Assembly: GCA_023091665.1 (NCBI GenBank)
Contig: JALJCQ010000004.1
Location: 2,170,001 to 2,234,000 of the forward strand
Direction: 5' to 3'
DNA from: Pythium myriotylum
Lineage: Eukaryota > Oomycota > Peronosporomycetes > Pythiales > Pythiaceae
Length of the DNA stretch: 64,000 nucleotides
Below the pieces are notes generated by a model. That model worked only from the letters and a program-made list of their open reading frames with translations, was not told the DNA's origin and ran no database searches. A program made the position numbers and the translations under genes. Shown here piece by piece: positions 38,569-50,105 of this stretch (its first letter is position 1; each line of letters starts with the position of its first letter).

Positions 38569-39195
38569 TCAAGACTCGATATCCTGATGAAGACCGTATA
38601 ACGGGTCAGCGCGTAAGCGTTTGTCGACCTCTTTTCGATAGTATAGCAGTAATTCAATTGCTTCACGACCGCCTTGCGCGGTCGAGGATCCATCGCTACG
38701 GAAGGTCTGTTTTGTCGATGGATGAAGCCTATGTTGTAAATGGAGCCGCTTACGATCGACCTCGACTCGTCTAGCAGTCATTTGGGTGTTCATAGAACTG
38801 GCAGGCGCTGGAATAGCCCCTTTGAGGCGAGACGAAATGGTCGCCTTCGATAATCGCTCCACAAGCTCCGTGGTCGATTTGCGATCGGATGGAGCAGGTG
38901 CGGGTGGAACAAAGGTGCGACAAAGTATCTGGTGCTTGAGCGGCTTCGCTATTCCCCGCGGAATCTGTGTAGAGCTGTTCCATCCCCCACTCGCCTGATC
39001 AGGGAATGGGTTTCGCCGAAACCCAGAGTTTGTCAGCCGAGCTTGCGCTGGTTGCTCTCTGACTGTGGTTGGTGGTGGAGGTGGTCTGGAAGTTGGTGAG
39101 TCGGGGAGCTCATTTGAGTCGAATCCATCCTCCGTCTGGAACCTACCCATGAGCCCCGTATAATCGAGCGAGGAAGCAGTGGACATCGGTGTCAT
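38569..39195 (-). CDS. Hypothetical protein, largely disordered
   Basis: 208 aa, intronless, on the minus strand. It is rich in Ser, Thr, Pro and Arg with a poly-Pro run (RPPPPPTT) near residue 40 and no hydrophobic segment. Two helical patches, TTELVERLSKATISSRLKG near 110 and REAIELLLYYRKEVDKRLRA near 185, may be interaction motifs. I do not recognise it. Its ATG is separated by only 18 bp from the divergent ATG of the permuted-papain gene, and its stop by 16 bp from the convergent PH-like gene, so its transcript almost certainly overlaps both. The clean frame and lack of stops over 627 bp support coding, but the tight packing leaves some doubt. Confidence 0.6.
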   Translation of the reverse strand: MTPMSTASSLDYTGLMGRFQTEDGFDSNELPDSPTSRPPPPPTTVREQPAQARLTNSGFRRNPFPDQASGGWNSSTQIPRGIAKPLKHQILCRTFVPPAPAPSDRKSTTELVERLSKATISSRLKGAIPAPASSMNTQMTARRVEVDRKRLHLQHRLHPSTKQTFRSDGSSTAQGGREAIELLLYYRKEVDKRLRADPLYGLHQDIES

Positions 39196-39213
39196 TTTGG
39201 ACGATTGGGCTCA

Positions 39214-40911
39214 ATGCCGTTTTTGACATCCAAAGAGCAAGTTGAAACTGCTACGCTCGTACTTAAGTGAGTGCAACTGGCTCTAAAGAAGCAACCTGCC
39301 TTCAAAAAGTTGCAATTTGAAAGCGAAGAGCTCAGATCGCCAACTTGCAAGGTGACCACAATGAGCCCAAGCGGCAAGGATCCTGACAGCGGCGAGAGGG
39401 AGGACCTGCTCGGAGCATTCGTGGCAGGCGCTGCCAGAATATTGGCGCCAAATAGCCTGCAATTTGATAACAACGAGTTTGAGCGGTTCGTACGATGACG
39501 GTGATTGCAATCTGCGTGAAGATTGAACTTGTAGCGTGATTGCGCGGAGAGCAGGTCTCCAGCAGCGGCAAAACAGGCTGCGCTTGAAGCTTGCAAGCTA
39601 GTTCAGCCTGGTGAGATGAAAGACGCACCTGCATTCAGCTGCGATGGTCGCAGAAGCCTCACACCGATGACCGCTCTGATGTAGGCGATCTCATCTTTAT
39701 CACGACACGAGGATTCCTGTACTCAGTTGGACGATACTTATGCAAGAACGACTACGATCATGTGGTGAGCTCTCTCAGTACACAAACTATCACTTACCAG
39801 CCGCCAACTTCCAGATATCCTTTGCCTAGGTCATCGTGTTGAACGATGGTGATGTTCTGCACGTAGGGCCACCCTCGGCCCGCAGGATCCGACTTGAAAG
39901 GCTGCTTCTCCCTCAAAGACAACCTGTGGTGAGTTGTCCTCAACTATTTAATCGGGGCAATGAACGCCAATCCATAACTCTCAATGCGTGATAGGTACTT
40001 CGAGTATTGATGACCCCTGAGGAGCGCACCAAGTTTGTTCGTTGCGCTGAACACCTAGTCGGTGCGCAATATGACGTTAAACGGTGAGGGGGTTTACTGA
40101 TGCACTGGTCACATTGCATCGAATGATCTGACGAGGCATATCGTAGAGTCTACCAGTTCATGCTCCGTCTTTCTCTTCAACAGCATTTGAGGCGGATGCC
40201 ACTGCAGAAACTCCCTCTCGATGTTCGCAGTCACGAATGGATCTGTACGGATGCTGCGATGTACGTACAATTATAATAACTGCCTCCTCGATGTCAGAAT
40301 GCTGACGAAGGTGGCGACCAGGGTTCTCCTTGCTGGCTGCTCCGATCAGTTCAGGCGCGCACTTACCAAGTCCAAAGAAGAGCTCGTGGAACTTGGTAAG
40401 CACCTCTAGAACTTTCCAGGTGGGCACATAATGACGACCACTCGACGGACGGCGTACAGACATTTTCAAGCAAGGCAGCGCATCATTCTCTGACTTCATG
40501 CGCATTCGCGAAGTCGCTCCGCACACTCTCGCTCGCGTGCCTCTGCCAGTGATGAAGTACACTTCAAACCCACACAAACGTCACTGGAAAGCGTACGCCG
40601 TCGAGTTCATGGAGATGATCTCTCGGATAAAGTCCGGCAAGCTCCGGTGGCACTTGCTCGAAGAGACAGTGCTTCCACGAGTGCGGACGGCTGCCAAGAG
40701 CTTCGAGAACCCGCAAGCCTGGACTCCAGAACGCAAACTCCGAGTCTTTGCGTACGTCGTCGTGCTGCTGATCGTGCTCAAGCGAAGCGTGGTCGTGAGC
40801 AAGATCCTCGTGCGCGCGTCGCAGCTCCTCGTGCTCCGCTACCTCATCCAGCAGCTCCTGCTTCACGTGGATCTGCAGGATGTCGCGCGCACCATGCTGG
40901 CCAAACTGTAG
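39214..40911 (+). CDS. Permuted papain-like (NlpC/P60, YiiX-type) protein
   Basis: Nine exons: 39214-39266, 39324-39489, 39535-39610, 39685-39764, 39830-39928, 39995-40083, 40147-40260, 40322-40395 and 40475-40911; introns 45-79 nt; 395 aa. The core starts QPGDLIFITTRGFLYSVGRY, continues YDHVVIVLNDGDVLHVGPP with candidate catalytic His124, and later has WICTDAAM with candidate nucleophile Cys221; His before Cys is the order of circularly permuted NlpC/P60 (YiiX/DUF830, LRAT-like) proteins. Residues 1-85 are acidic and disordered. Near 340-385 a long hydrophobic helix (VFAYVVVLLIVLKRSVVV) may be a membrane anchor. Relatives hydrolyse or transfer amide or thioester/acyl groups; the substrate here is unknown. 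No single exon exceeds the catalytic core, which explains why the gene is easy to miss. Confidence 0.8.
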
Positions 40912-41486
40912 CGTATACAGTATACACACATGCTCCACACGCCGCGTCCGTCTGTGGACAAGTCATCTCTGCATCACATGGGTTGATTGACTTGTCTCTT
41001 GACAACTGGTGTGACCTGTCAGAACACAGAGCGAAAAACCTTGGAGCAACATAAAACCTCCTCTCGTGTTCTGTATTCCTTCAAAAACCCAATCACCCGG
41101 AAACCACTTTTAAAGCGCGCTTAAAATCTCACTTTACAAAAACCTCGATGTGCGCTTGGTTTTTGAGCGCCCGACGCGTGGCTGCCCGACCTGCTACCCC
41201 TACCCGCGATCTTTCCTTACCTCGATTCCGTCCGTTTCATGGGGCGTGAATAAAACCCGTTGCGCCGCGTGGCAATCGTGAAAAACCTCACCACTTCAAG
41301 TCACTCGGGCGAGGGCTCGCGCAGAGTGATGGTCCATCGGGGGGGCGAGCGGGGGGTCCTGCTATCTTTCCGAGCGCCCCCACACAGTCGTGAAACGGAG
41401 AAGGGGAACCAGCGAGCCCTCAAGGGAAACCTCGGCGCGATCCGGCGACGCGACAGGAAGACGAACCAGTGCAGTAGAAGAAGACC
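40912..41486. promoter_or_regulatory. Upstream region of clathrin heavy chain
   Basis: 575 bp between tandem genes. It contains several AAAACC/AAACC words on one strand (41037-41290) and a 10-bp palindrome AAGCGCGCTT at 41113-41122. The part nearest the gene is purine-rich. The promoter role is inferred from the intron-containing, highly expressed gene that follows. Confidence 0.4.
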
Positions 41487-44400
41487 ATGGCGCAGGACCT
41501 CCCCATCACCTTTGGCGAAGTCCTGAACGTAAGTGCCTCGCGACTGCGCCCGTCGCCAAGATCCGCTCGGCCCTCGGTTGAAGAAGCGGGGCCTCCGCGG
41601 CGGTTGTGGACTCGCAGCGATTGGTCGCATGCGCAGATGCAGCGCGGGTGGACCGAGCGGGTCGTGGCGACGGGCTACGGCTCGTGGCAAGAGAACTGAT
41701 GGCTAGATTTGTGTGTGTGGTGATTGCAGCTGGGCGCCCTCGGCGTGAACCCGGACTATGTCAAGTTCGGCACGACAACGATGGAGTCGGACAAGTTTGT
41801 CTGCGTGTGCGAGCAGGTAAACGGCCAGGCCAGCGTCGTCATTGTCGACATGGCCGCCGGCAACCAGGTTCAGCGCCGACCGATCAACGCCGAGGCTGCG
41901 ATCATGAACCCCGTGAGCAAGGTCATCGCCTTGCGATCAGAGAACCAGCTGCAGATTTTCAACATGGAGCTGCGCGCTAAGATGAAGTCCCACTTGATGC
42001 CCGAGCCAGTCGTGTTCTGGCGATGGGTCACAGTCAACACAATTGCCCTCGTCACGGCCTCAGCGGTCTACCATTGGAGCCTTGACGGTGACTCGGCTCC
42101 GTCGAAGATTTTTGACCGCCACGCCAACCTTGGAGCCGGCACTCAGATCATCAGCTATGAGGCATCGCCCGACAACAAGTGGCTCCTTCTTGTTGGTATT
42201 GCGCAGGGCGACGGTGGCCGCATTGTCGGTAACATGCAGCTGTACTCAGTTGAGAAGAAGGTCAGCCAGGTACTGAACGGCCACGCTGGTGCGTTTGCGT
42301 CGATGAAGCCGCCAGGACGCACAGATGATGCCCAGGTCCTTGTGTTTGCCGGCACTAAGGGCGACACTCCGCAGCAGCTTTTCATCATGGAGGTCGGCCG
42401 TGACAAGGACGCCCCTGGCGGAGTCTTCCGACTCCCCCCTTCGGCGATTCCGTTTGCCGCCGATGCTGCGAATGACTTCCCGGTGTCCATGTTGGTCAGC
42501 CCTGGCGATGACGTTATTTATATGATTACGAAGATGGGCTACTTGTTCCTGTTCGATACCCACACGGGCAAGCCAATCTACCGTGCCCGCGTATCTCAGG
42601 ATACGGTGTTCGTGACCACGCTCGAGTCGAAGACCAAGGGAATGCTCGGTATCACCCGTCGAGGTCAGTTGCTCCACTTTGCTATCAACAAGACGAAGCT
42701 TGTCCCGTATGTCGTGAACACGCTGCGCGATTCTCAGTTGGCGCTGACGCTGGCAACGCGATTGGATCTTCCGGGTGCGGAGGAGTTGTACTTCACTGAG
42801 TTTAACCGCCTCATGAGTGTCGGCGACATCCAGGGAGCTGCTCGCCTAGCTGCTGCTTCTCCTCAGGGCGCACTGCGAACTCCCCAAACGATTCAGCGCT
42901 TCCAGGCGCTTCCTGCTCAACCTGGTCAGCCGCAGCCTATTCTGCAATACTTCAGCGTGCTTCTCGAGAAGGGAACCCTAAACAAGCTCGAATCCTTGGA
43001 GCTTGCTCGCCCGGTTCTCATGCAGGGCCGTGGTCAGCTGCTGCAGAAGTGGCTCGCAGAGGACAAGCTTGAATGCTCTGAAGAGCTTGGCGACTTGGTC
43101 GCGCAGTCAGACACTACGATGGCCTTGTCCGTGTACCTGCGAGCGAACGTTCCGGAGAAGGTGATCAACTGCTTCATCCAGCGCGGCGAGTTTGACAAGA
43201 TTGTTGCGTACGCTGTTCAGACAAACTTCCGTTGCGACTACACTTTCATGCTGCAAAACCTTGTCCGTGCCAACCCGCAGGGCGCGTTAGACTTCGCTCA
43301 GAAGCTTGCTACTGCCGAGAACGGGCCACTTGTCGACGTTAACTCGGTCGTTGACATCTTCATGCAAGTGAACCGTATTCAGGAGACAACTGCTTTCTTG
43401 CTTGAGGCGTTGAAGAACAATCGCCCAGAGGAAGGATACCTTCAGACCCGGCTATTGGAGATCAACCTTTTGGGTGGGTCTCCTCAAGTCGCCGATGCCA
43501 TCTTGTCGAGCAACATGTTTAGCCACTATGATCGTCCGCGCATCGCAACTTTGTCGGAGAAGGCTGGCCTATTCCAGCGAGCGCTTGAGCACTACACGGA
43601 ACTCGCTGATCTGAAGCGAGTTGTTGTGAACACACAGGCCATCAACCATGAGTTCATCGTCACGTTCTTTGGAACTTTGACGAGTGAGATCTCGATGGAG
43701 CTTCTCAACTCGTTGATGGCTCACAACATGCGCCAGAACCTCCAAATTGTGGTTCAGGTTGCGACGAAGTACGCGGAGCAACTCGGTGGCAAGGAACTGA
43801 TTGACGTCTTCGAGAAGTACAAGTCCTATGACGGTCTTTACTACTTCCTTGGTTCAATTGTGAACTTCTCGCAGGACCCTGATGTCCATTTCAAGTACAT
43901 TGAGGCTGCGACGAAGATGGGACAGTTCAAGGAAGTGGAGCGTGTTTGCCGTGACTCTTCCGTTTACGATCCTGTGAAGGTGAAGGAGTTCTTGAAGGAG
44001 TCCAAGCTCCAGGACCCACGCCCTCTTATTCATGTGTGCGATCGTTACGACTTCGTTGAGGAGCTCACTCAATACCTGTACGCAAACAACCTCCTCAAGT
44101 ACATTGAGGTGTACACGACGAAGGTTAGCCCCCAGAAGACCCCCCAGGTTGTTGGCAAACTCCTCGATCTTGATTGCAACGAGGACTACATCAAGAGTCT
44201 GCTTAACCAGATCCCACAGACGCCAGTTGATGAGCTTGTGGATCAAGTTGAGAAGCGCAACCGTTTGCGCCTGCTGCAGCCCTGGCTCGAGACACGGGTT
44301 GCCCAAGGCAACACCGAGACTGCTACTCATAACGCTGTCGGTAAGATCTACATCACCCTGAACCGTGATCCCCAGCAGTTCTTGATCAACAACCAGTTCT

Positions 44401-46826
44401 ACGACTCGCTTGTTGTCGGCAAGTACTGTGAGAAGCTTGATCCTGCTCTCGCAGTTCTCGCTTACCGTCGGGCGGGCGGAGCTTGTGACGACGATCTCAT
44501 CCGAGTCACCACTGAGAATGGCCTCTTCAAGGATTTGGCTCGCTATCTCGTTGAGCGTCAAGATCTGGATTTGTGGGGTAAGGTACTGAAGAAGCAAGAA
44601 GAGGGTGAGACTGAGTCACCTGCTCGTCGGGCTTTGATCGACCAAATCGTGCAGACAGCACTCCCGGAGACCAAGAACCCAGATGAAGTATCGACGACTG
44701 TGCGCGCGTTCATGAACGCCGAACTGCCGAATGAGTTGATCGAATTGCTTGAACGCATCGTTCTTCAGGGCACTGATTTCTCGAGCAACCGTAACCTTCA
44801 GAACTTGTTGATCCTGACTGCAATCAAGGCGAACAAGGAGAAGGTGATGGACTACGTCAACCGCCTTGACAACTTTGATGGTCCGGATATTGCTCGCATC
44901 GCTGTTGGCGAGCAGTATCAGCTGTATGAAGAAGGCTTTGTCATCTACAAGAAGACCAACAACAATGTTGATGCCATCGCAGTGCTACTTGACCACATCA
45001 ACGACATGGAACGTGCGTATGAGTTTGCTGATCGCTGCAACGAGTCTGAAGTGTGGTCGAAGCTCGCGAAATCGCAACTTGAACGCAACTTGGTGCATGA
45101 ATCATTGTCGGCTTTCATCAAGGCGAACGATGCTAGCTCCTACGTTGATGTTATCGCTGCGGCTGAGCGTGCCAACGACTACGCTGAGCTTATCCCGTAT
45201 CTGAAGATGGCCCGAACTACTGTGAAGGAACAGTACTTGGACACTTCGTTGATTTACGCATACGCGAAGTGTGAGAAGTACTCTGATCTCGAGGAGTTCA
45301 TCTCCGCGCCGAACGTCGCTCAGATCCAGAACATCGGTGAACGCCTTTTTGATGAGGGGATGTACAACGCGGCGAAGCTTCTTTTCCTCAACATCAACAA
45401 CAACGCCAAGCTAGCTATCTGTTTCGTGCGTCTCGGCAAGTTCCGTGAAGCAGTCGACGCGGCAACCAAGGCCAACTCTGTCACGACCTGGAAGGAGGTC
45501 TGCTATGCATGCATTGATGTTAACGAGTACCGACTCGCCGGTCTGTGTGGTCTCCACATTATTGTGCACCCAGATCACCTGGAGGAGCTCATCTTCCAAT
45601 ACGAGAAGCGTGGACACTCGACTGAGTTGCTCAAGCTCCTGGAACAAGGTCTTGGATTGGAAGGTGCACATGCTGGTATCTTCACTGAGCTGGCGATTTT
45701 GTATTCCAAGTACCTCCCGGCCAAGTTGATGGAGCACATCAAGATCTTCCACACACGAATGAATGTGTCGAAGGTCCTCCGCGCATGTGAGAAGGGTCTT
45801 CACTGGGATCATGCCGTGTACCTGTACAAGGAGGACGGCCAGTTCGACAGTGCTGTGCGCACGATGGTTGACCACCCTGTTGCGTTCGCCCACGATCTCT
45901 TCTTGGACTGCATCCAGAAGGTGCGCAACCAGGAGATCCACTACAAGGCCATCAACTTCTACTTGGAGCAGCACCCTCTAGAGCTTACCCGTCTGCTCCA
46001 AGTGCTGACGCCAAACCTCGACCATGCCCGTGTCGTTCACCAACTTCGCAAGTCGCAGAACTTGCCTCTCGTTGTTGAGTATCTTCGTGATGTTCAGAAG
46101 GAGAACCTATCAGCGGTCAACGAGGCTCTCAACGAGATTCTCGTCGATGATGAGGATTACAACAGTCTCCGCGAGTCCATCGATTCCTTTGACAACTTCG
46201 ACCAGATTTCTCTGGCCCAGAAGCTGGAGAAGCACGAGTTGCTTGAGTTCCGTCGTATTGCCGCGTACCTGTACCGCAAGAACAAGCGTTACGCCCAATC
46301 GATCAAGTTGTCCAAGGCCGACAAGATGTACAAGGATTGCATCGACTGCGCCAGTGACTCGGATGACCCCGAATTAGCAGAAGACATCCTTCGCTTCTTC
46401 GTGTCTGTGCATGATAAGGAGTGTTTCTGCGCAACGCTGTTCACTTGCTACAAGCTTATCAAGCCGGACGTCGCACTGGAGCTGGCATGGCGAAATGGTT
46501 ACACTGACTTCGTCATGCCGTACATGATCCAGTTCATTAAGAACCTGAATGACAAGGTGAAGGTCATTGATGAGCGAACGAAGGTCAAGCAACCTGAGGC
46601 AGTTTCGGAGGCTGCAGCCGTTGACCCGTCGTTCGGTATGGGTGGTATGCAGCCTGTTATGCAGATTGCTGCGACTGCGTACAATGATCCTTCCGGTGGC
46701 TATGGTTACGGCGTCAACCCGGCGATGGGTGGCATGGCTGCACAGAACCCGTATGGTGCTGGTGGATATGGCATGGGTATGGGCGGAATGGCCACCAACC
46801 CGTATGGTGGTGGTTACCAGTACTAA
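41487..46826 (+). CDS. CHC1: Clathrin heavy chain
   Basis: Exon 1 (41487-41528) encodes MAQDLPITFGEVLN; a 201-nt intron, the longest in the window, is followed by a 5097-bp exon; total 1712 aa. The N-terminal seven-blade propeller (~1-330) is recognisable by NPDYVKFGTTTMESDKFVCV, AAIMNPVSKVIALR and MEL-type repeats, followed by the linker and the clathrin heavy-chain alpha-helical repeats to ~1640, with highly conserved runs such as ALDFAQKLA, KYIEVYTTKV, YNAAKLLFLNINNNAKL and ELAWRNGYTDFVMPYMIQF. The C-terminus replaces the usual QLM-type tail with a Gly/Met/Tyr-rich extension (~60 residues, ending YGGGYQY). The protein forms triskelia coating vesicles at the plasma membrane, TGN and endosomes. 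Codon use is strongly biased (C/G-ending), as expected for an abundant protein. Confidence 0.98.
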
Positions 46827-47198
46827 GTTCTAGGCCTGCAGTCACGGAGATTGTGATGCAACGAGAGGAATGACGAGCGGAATGTTCCTTCGACACGAGC
46901 GCGACGCGCTCTAAACGTCAACATGTTTTCCCAACTCTTCACAATATCAACGACACCCAAGGAAGGCTGTCTCAGTGAGGATGGTAGGATTTTAGATGCG
47001 GGCGAGATGTCTTTGTTGGACCAAATCCTGCATTTGGCGTGTGTGTATCTCCTTTATACTCTACCAATATATGCATGATCTGCAACTCAAGTTATGAGAA
47101 TGAGGAGTTGCCTCAGTCACAGAAATGGTATCCACGAAATAATGTCTCTTCATTTACTGCTACATGTACGAAGCCATCTCAGGAGTTTATTGTCACCC
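46827..47198. other. Convergent 3' intergenic region
   Basis: 372 bp between the clathrin and HECT-ligase stops. AT-richer than its surroundings, with no coding or repeat signal. Confidence 0.5.
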
Positions 47199-49487
47199 TT
47201 ACTCGATGGTGAAACCTGTCACTTCCATCTGAATCACAAGCGACAGAGCAATGCGAAGATCCTTCTCTGAGTCGTACTGTGGCAAATCAATCCTAAAACC
47301 ACGCGAGTCAGCGTATTGGCAACCATCCGAACAAAATATGTACACGTACCGATTGAAGCAGGTGTGCGCGCGAGGGTATAGACACTCTTCTTTGCTCACG
47401 CACTGGATCGCGAAAGGACAGATCCGCCCATCGTTCATGGTCAATGCCTTGAATCCTTGCACGGGAACTCGAGCTGAGCCAGTTGTGAATTGAAGAAGTC
47501 GTGCCTTCTGCTCGTTCGTGAACTCTTGAACAATGTTCCAAAACCAGCCAGTAACTTTTTCGTCACGCTCGCCCACATAAATAGTATGGTTCTTCCAGTC
47601 GAGTACATCAATATCGGGGATTCCGCAAATCAACAGCTCGAGTTCTTGGTGGTCGAAGACGGACAACATTTCTCTTGGGATAACTGCGAATAGACCCTGA
47701 GCAAGTGAGGCTAACTGGGCCGAGATACTTGTAGCGACAATCCACTTGAACCGAAGGTCAATGTACTCGTGCTTGTTCTCATCGGTGACCGGAATCATGG
47801 CACCATTGGGTACAAGTTCGACAATCTTGGACTTGTCCGAGTATTGATCAACGGTGACACTTACAGAGAACAGGTTCAGTTTCCGGGCCTAACACTAACA
47901 CGAATTGGGCGCGCAACTTACGTGAAGTCAAGGGCAAGCGACTCGATGCCTGAGTTGTCGCGCAACCATTTAAGGTTCTTGTAGAGATCGTTGTCCACGA
48001 ATTCGAGATCCGAAAACGTGATTGGGATACCGAGAAGGTGCTTGCAAATGGGCAGGGCGAGATGGGCGTCGACGAGGATGCCTTCAAACAAAGCGCGACC
48101 GATGAAGCGACCAATCGCTTGGTAGTACTGCGAGAAAAGGGGTGTTAGATATTGAGCCCACACTCTCAGCTGGGAAGGCAGCAGCATCCCTTACCATTAG
48201 ATGGTCTACGCTGGCCTCACTGGATGCAGGATTTACCATCAGCGAATCGCCGTTACCACTGGTGTAGAACAATCCTGTTGCATCGTCGAAAACCTCTTTG
48301 GTCATAAGGGTAAACCACTCGCGGACAAGGCCGCCGGCATCCACGCCTGGCTCGTTGGCAAACTTTATACGAAGAGACTGGTGGAGCTGATCCGGAGTGG
48401 CCCACAATAGTTGTTCACACGAGTTGTGGAGGAGATTATCCCGGTCAATCTCAAGCAGTAGGTGACCGTATTCCCAGGGTACTTCGAGTGCTGCTGTGTG
48501 TTGTACAAACCACGCATGCTTTTGCTGGAAAGGAAGTGAGCCAACCATGTCCAACTCTTCAGGTGTGAACTGGGAAGATCCTTCGGAACACCGGTTGGCA
48601 GGTGCTCCTTCCGGGTAATCCAACTCGATCCGACCAGTCGGATTCTTGGGCGTGACAACGAATCGAGAGACCACTCCGACCGACCCGACGCTGCCGGTGG
48701 AGCACATTGATTCACGAAGCGACGAGGACGAAGACTCCCGAACCAACGAAAGATTCTTGAGAATCTTACGATCCAACTTGTTCTTGTGGCGGACCCAAAC
48801 AAGCTGGCCGTCTTCGTTGCGTTTACGAACCCAGTCGTGACGACGACGAGCTGACTGTTGCCGCAGAGTCAAGGCGCTCAGCTTGAGCTTGACAGCCTCG
48901 CGGGTGACATGTTGCGTTCTGTGTGTTGTGACCACAGTGGCAGCACTTGCCTTTGCCGATGACTTCGGCGAGGGCTCATACAGCATATACTTTGATGACG
49001 ACTGTTGAGTTAGCGTGGCTTCGTGTCCGTCGTCACCATGTGCAGGCTTGTCCACAAAGCGGAAGGCTACGCAGTTGAGAGATATTAGTCCAAGGTAAGA
49101 TCGTCAAGTGAGAAACATGTACACACATCTCTCGGTGCCGCAGAGCATGCACGTCTGGTGGGCGTCGTAGCTCTTGAAGTTGCAGACCTCGCACTCCCAC
49201 AGCCGGGTCATCTCCAGGTCGCTCGCGATCACGTCCTGGCGAAGCATGGTCTCCGGCAGCGCGTTGTGGCGCAGGAAGCCGACCTCCATCTTGTGCTTGA
49301 AGAAGATGTTGTAGATGAGGCACGTGAGCATCATCGCGCCGATGACGAAGTAGAACATGAAGTTGTATCCCTCGGAAGGCGACGAGAGCCGGCGGTGGTA
49401 CTCGCTGCGCAAGAGCCCGGCCTGGCCGACGCCGTCTTCAGCCGCGACGCCGGCGACCAACGCGGCGACAAGCGCGAGCGACATCAT
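47199..49487 (-). CDS. Membrane-anchored RanBP2-zinc-finger HECT E3 ubiquitin ligase
   Basis: Exons 49487-49127, 49066-48195, 48127-47922, 47859-47350 and 47292-47199 give 680 aa; introns 57-67 nt. The N-terminus is a signal-peptide-like MMSLALVAALVAGVAA, then a second hydrophobic segment at ~40-63 (YNFMFYFVIGAMMLTCLIYN). A RanBP2-type zinc finger follows: Trp97, Cys99, Cys102, Cys113 and Cys116. A basic region contains DWVRKRNEDGQLVWVRHKNK. The HECT domain begins around residue 310; the N-lobe has IKFANEPGVDAGGLVREWF and ALFEGILVDAHLALP, the C-lobe ends with PRAHTCFNR and Cys647 as catalytic thioester residue, 33 residues from the end, as usual. The last intron splits the catalytic loop directly after it. 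It should transfer ubiquitin to substrates at an ER, endosomal or surface membrane. Confidence 0.88.
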
Positions 49488-50105
49488 GCTGCTCGCTCGG
49501 TCCTCGCGCGAGGCGAGAGATCGAGAGGTGGCGCGCGGGGGCAGCGACGGCAGCGCTCGCAGTCGAGCGTCCACGCCGAGCGACAAGCGACGGAAGAGAG
49601 CGGTCGACGTCTTCGCGAACTGTTCCTTGCTGCCTGCGGTGATCGTCGAGGACCCAGATGGGGAGGTCCCCGTCTAAACCGATAACTGGGTAGTGGATGG
49701 GTGTATGTTGGAACGGAGGTATCAAAGAGATCCTCCCCGCTCCATAGAAACACCAAGTGAGCGAGTACTCTGCTCCCTCTATTGTGCGATTTTGTCACGT
49801 GGGAATGGAAGAAACGCCACTGACTTCTCGACATGAGTTGTGGCCGAGAGGCGTCGGCGCTGGACAGCGGCCACGCGCGCGAGCGTCTGGTAGATCGCGC
49901 GCGCCCGCCTCTTCCGTCGGCGTGTCGTGCGGCGGCGCCGGCCGGCCGGAAGCTTGCTTTCGCCAGGCGCACGCGGCGGACCAGATCAGGTCACGGGCGA
50001 TCAGGTCATGCGACCACGAGGAGCTCATCTCCAGCATCTGATTCACTAGTCCAGGGCGTATTCTAGTGCACTAGTGGATCGATCTGTGACGTGGTGACGC
50101 GGCTG
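49488..50105. promoter_or_regulatory. Upstream region of the HECT ligase gene
   Basis: 618 bp, GC-rich next to the HECT gene. It contains the HECT promoter and the 3' side of the armadillo-repeat gene. A 162-codon minus-strand frame (49484-49972) has Arg/Ser-rich shadow composition and is not accepted. A palindromic word CACTAGTG-like (ACTAGT) occurs twice near 50045-50075. Confidence 0.4.

Noticed and set aside
49484..49972. 162-codon minus-strand frame upstream of the HECT gene
   Set aside because: Arg/Pro/Ser-rich with no conserved pattern and overlapping the HECT start in another frame.
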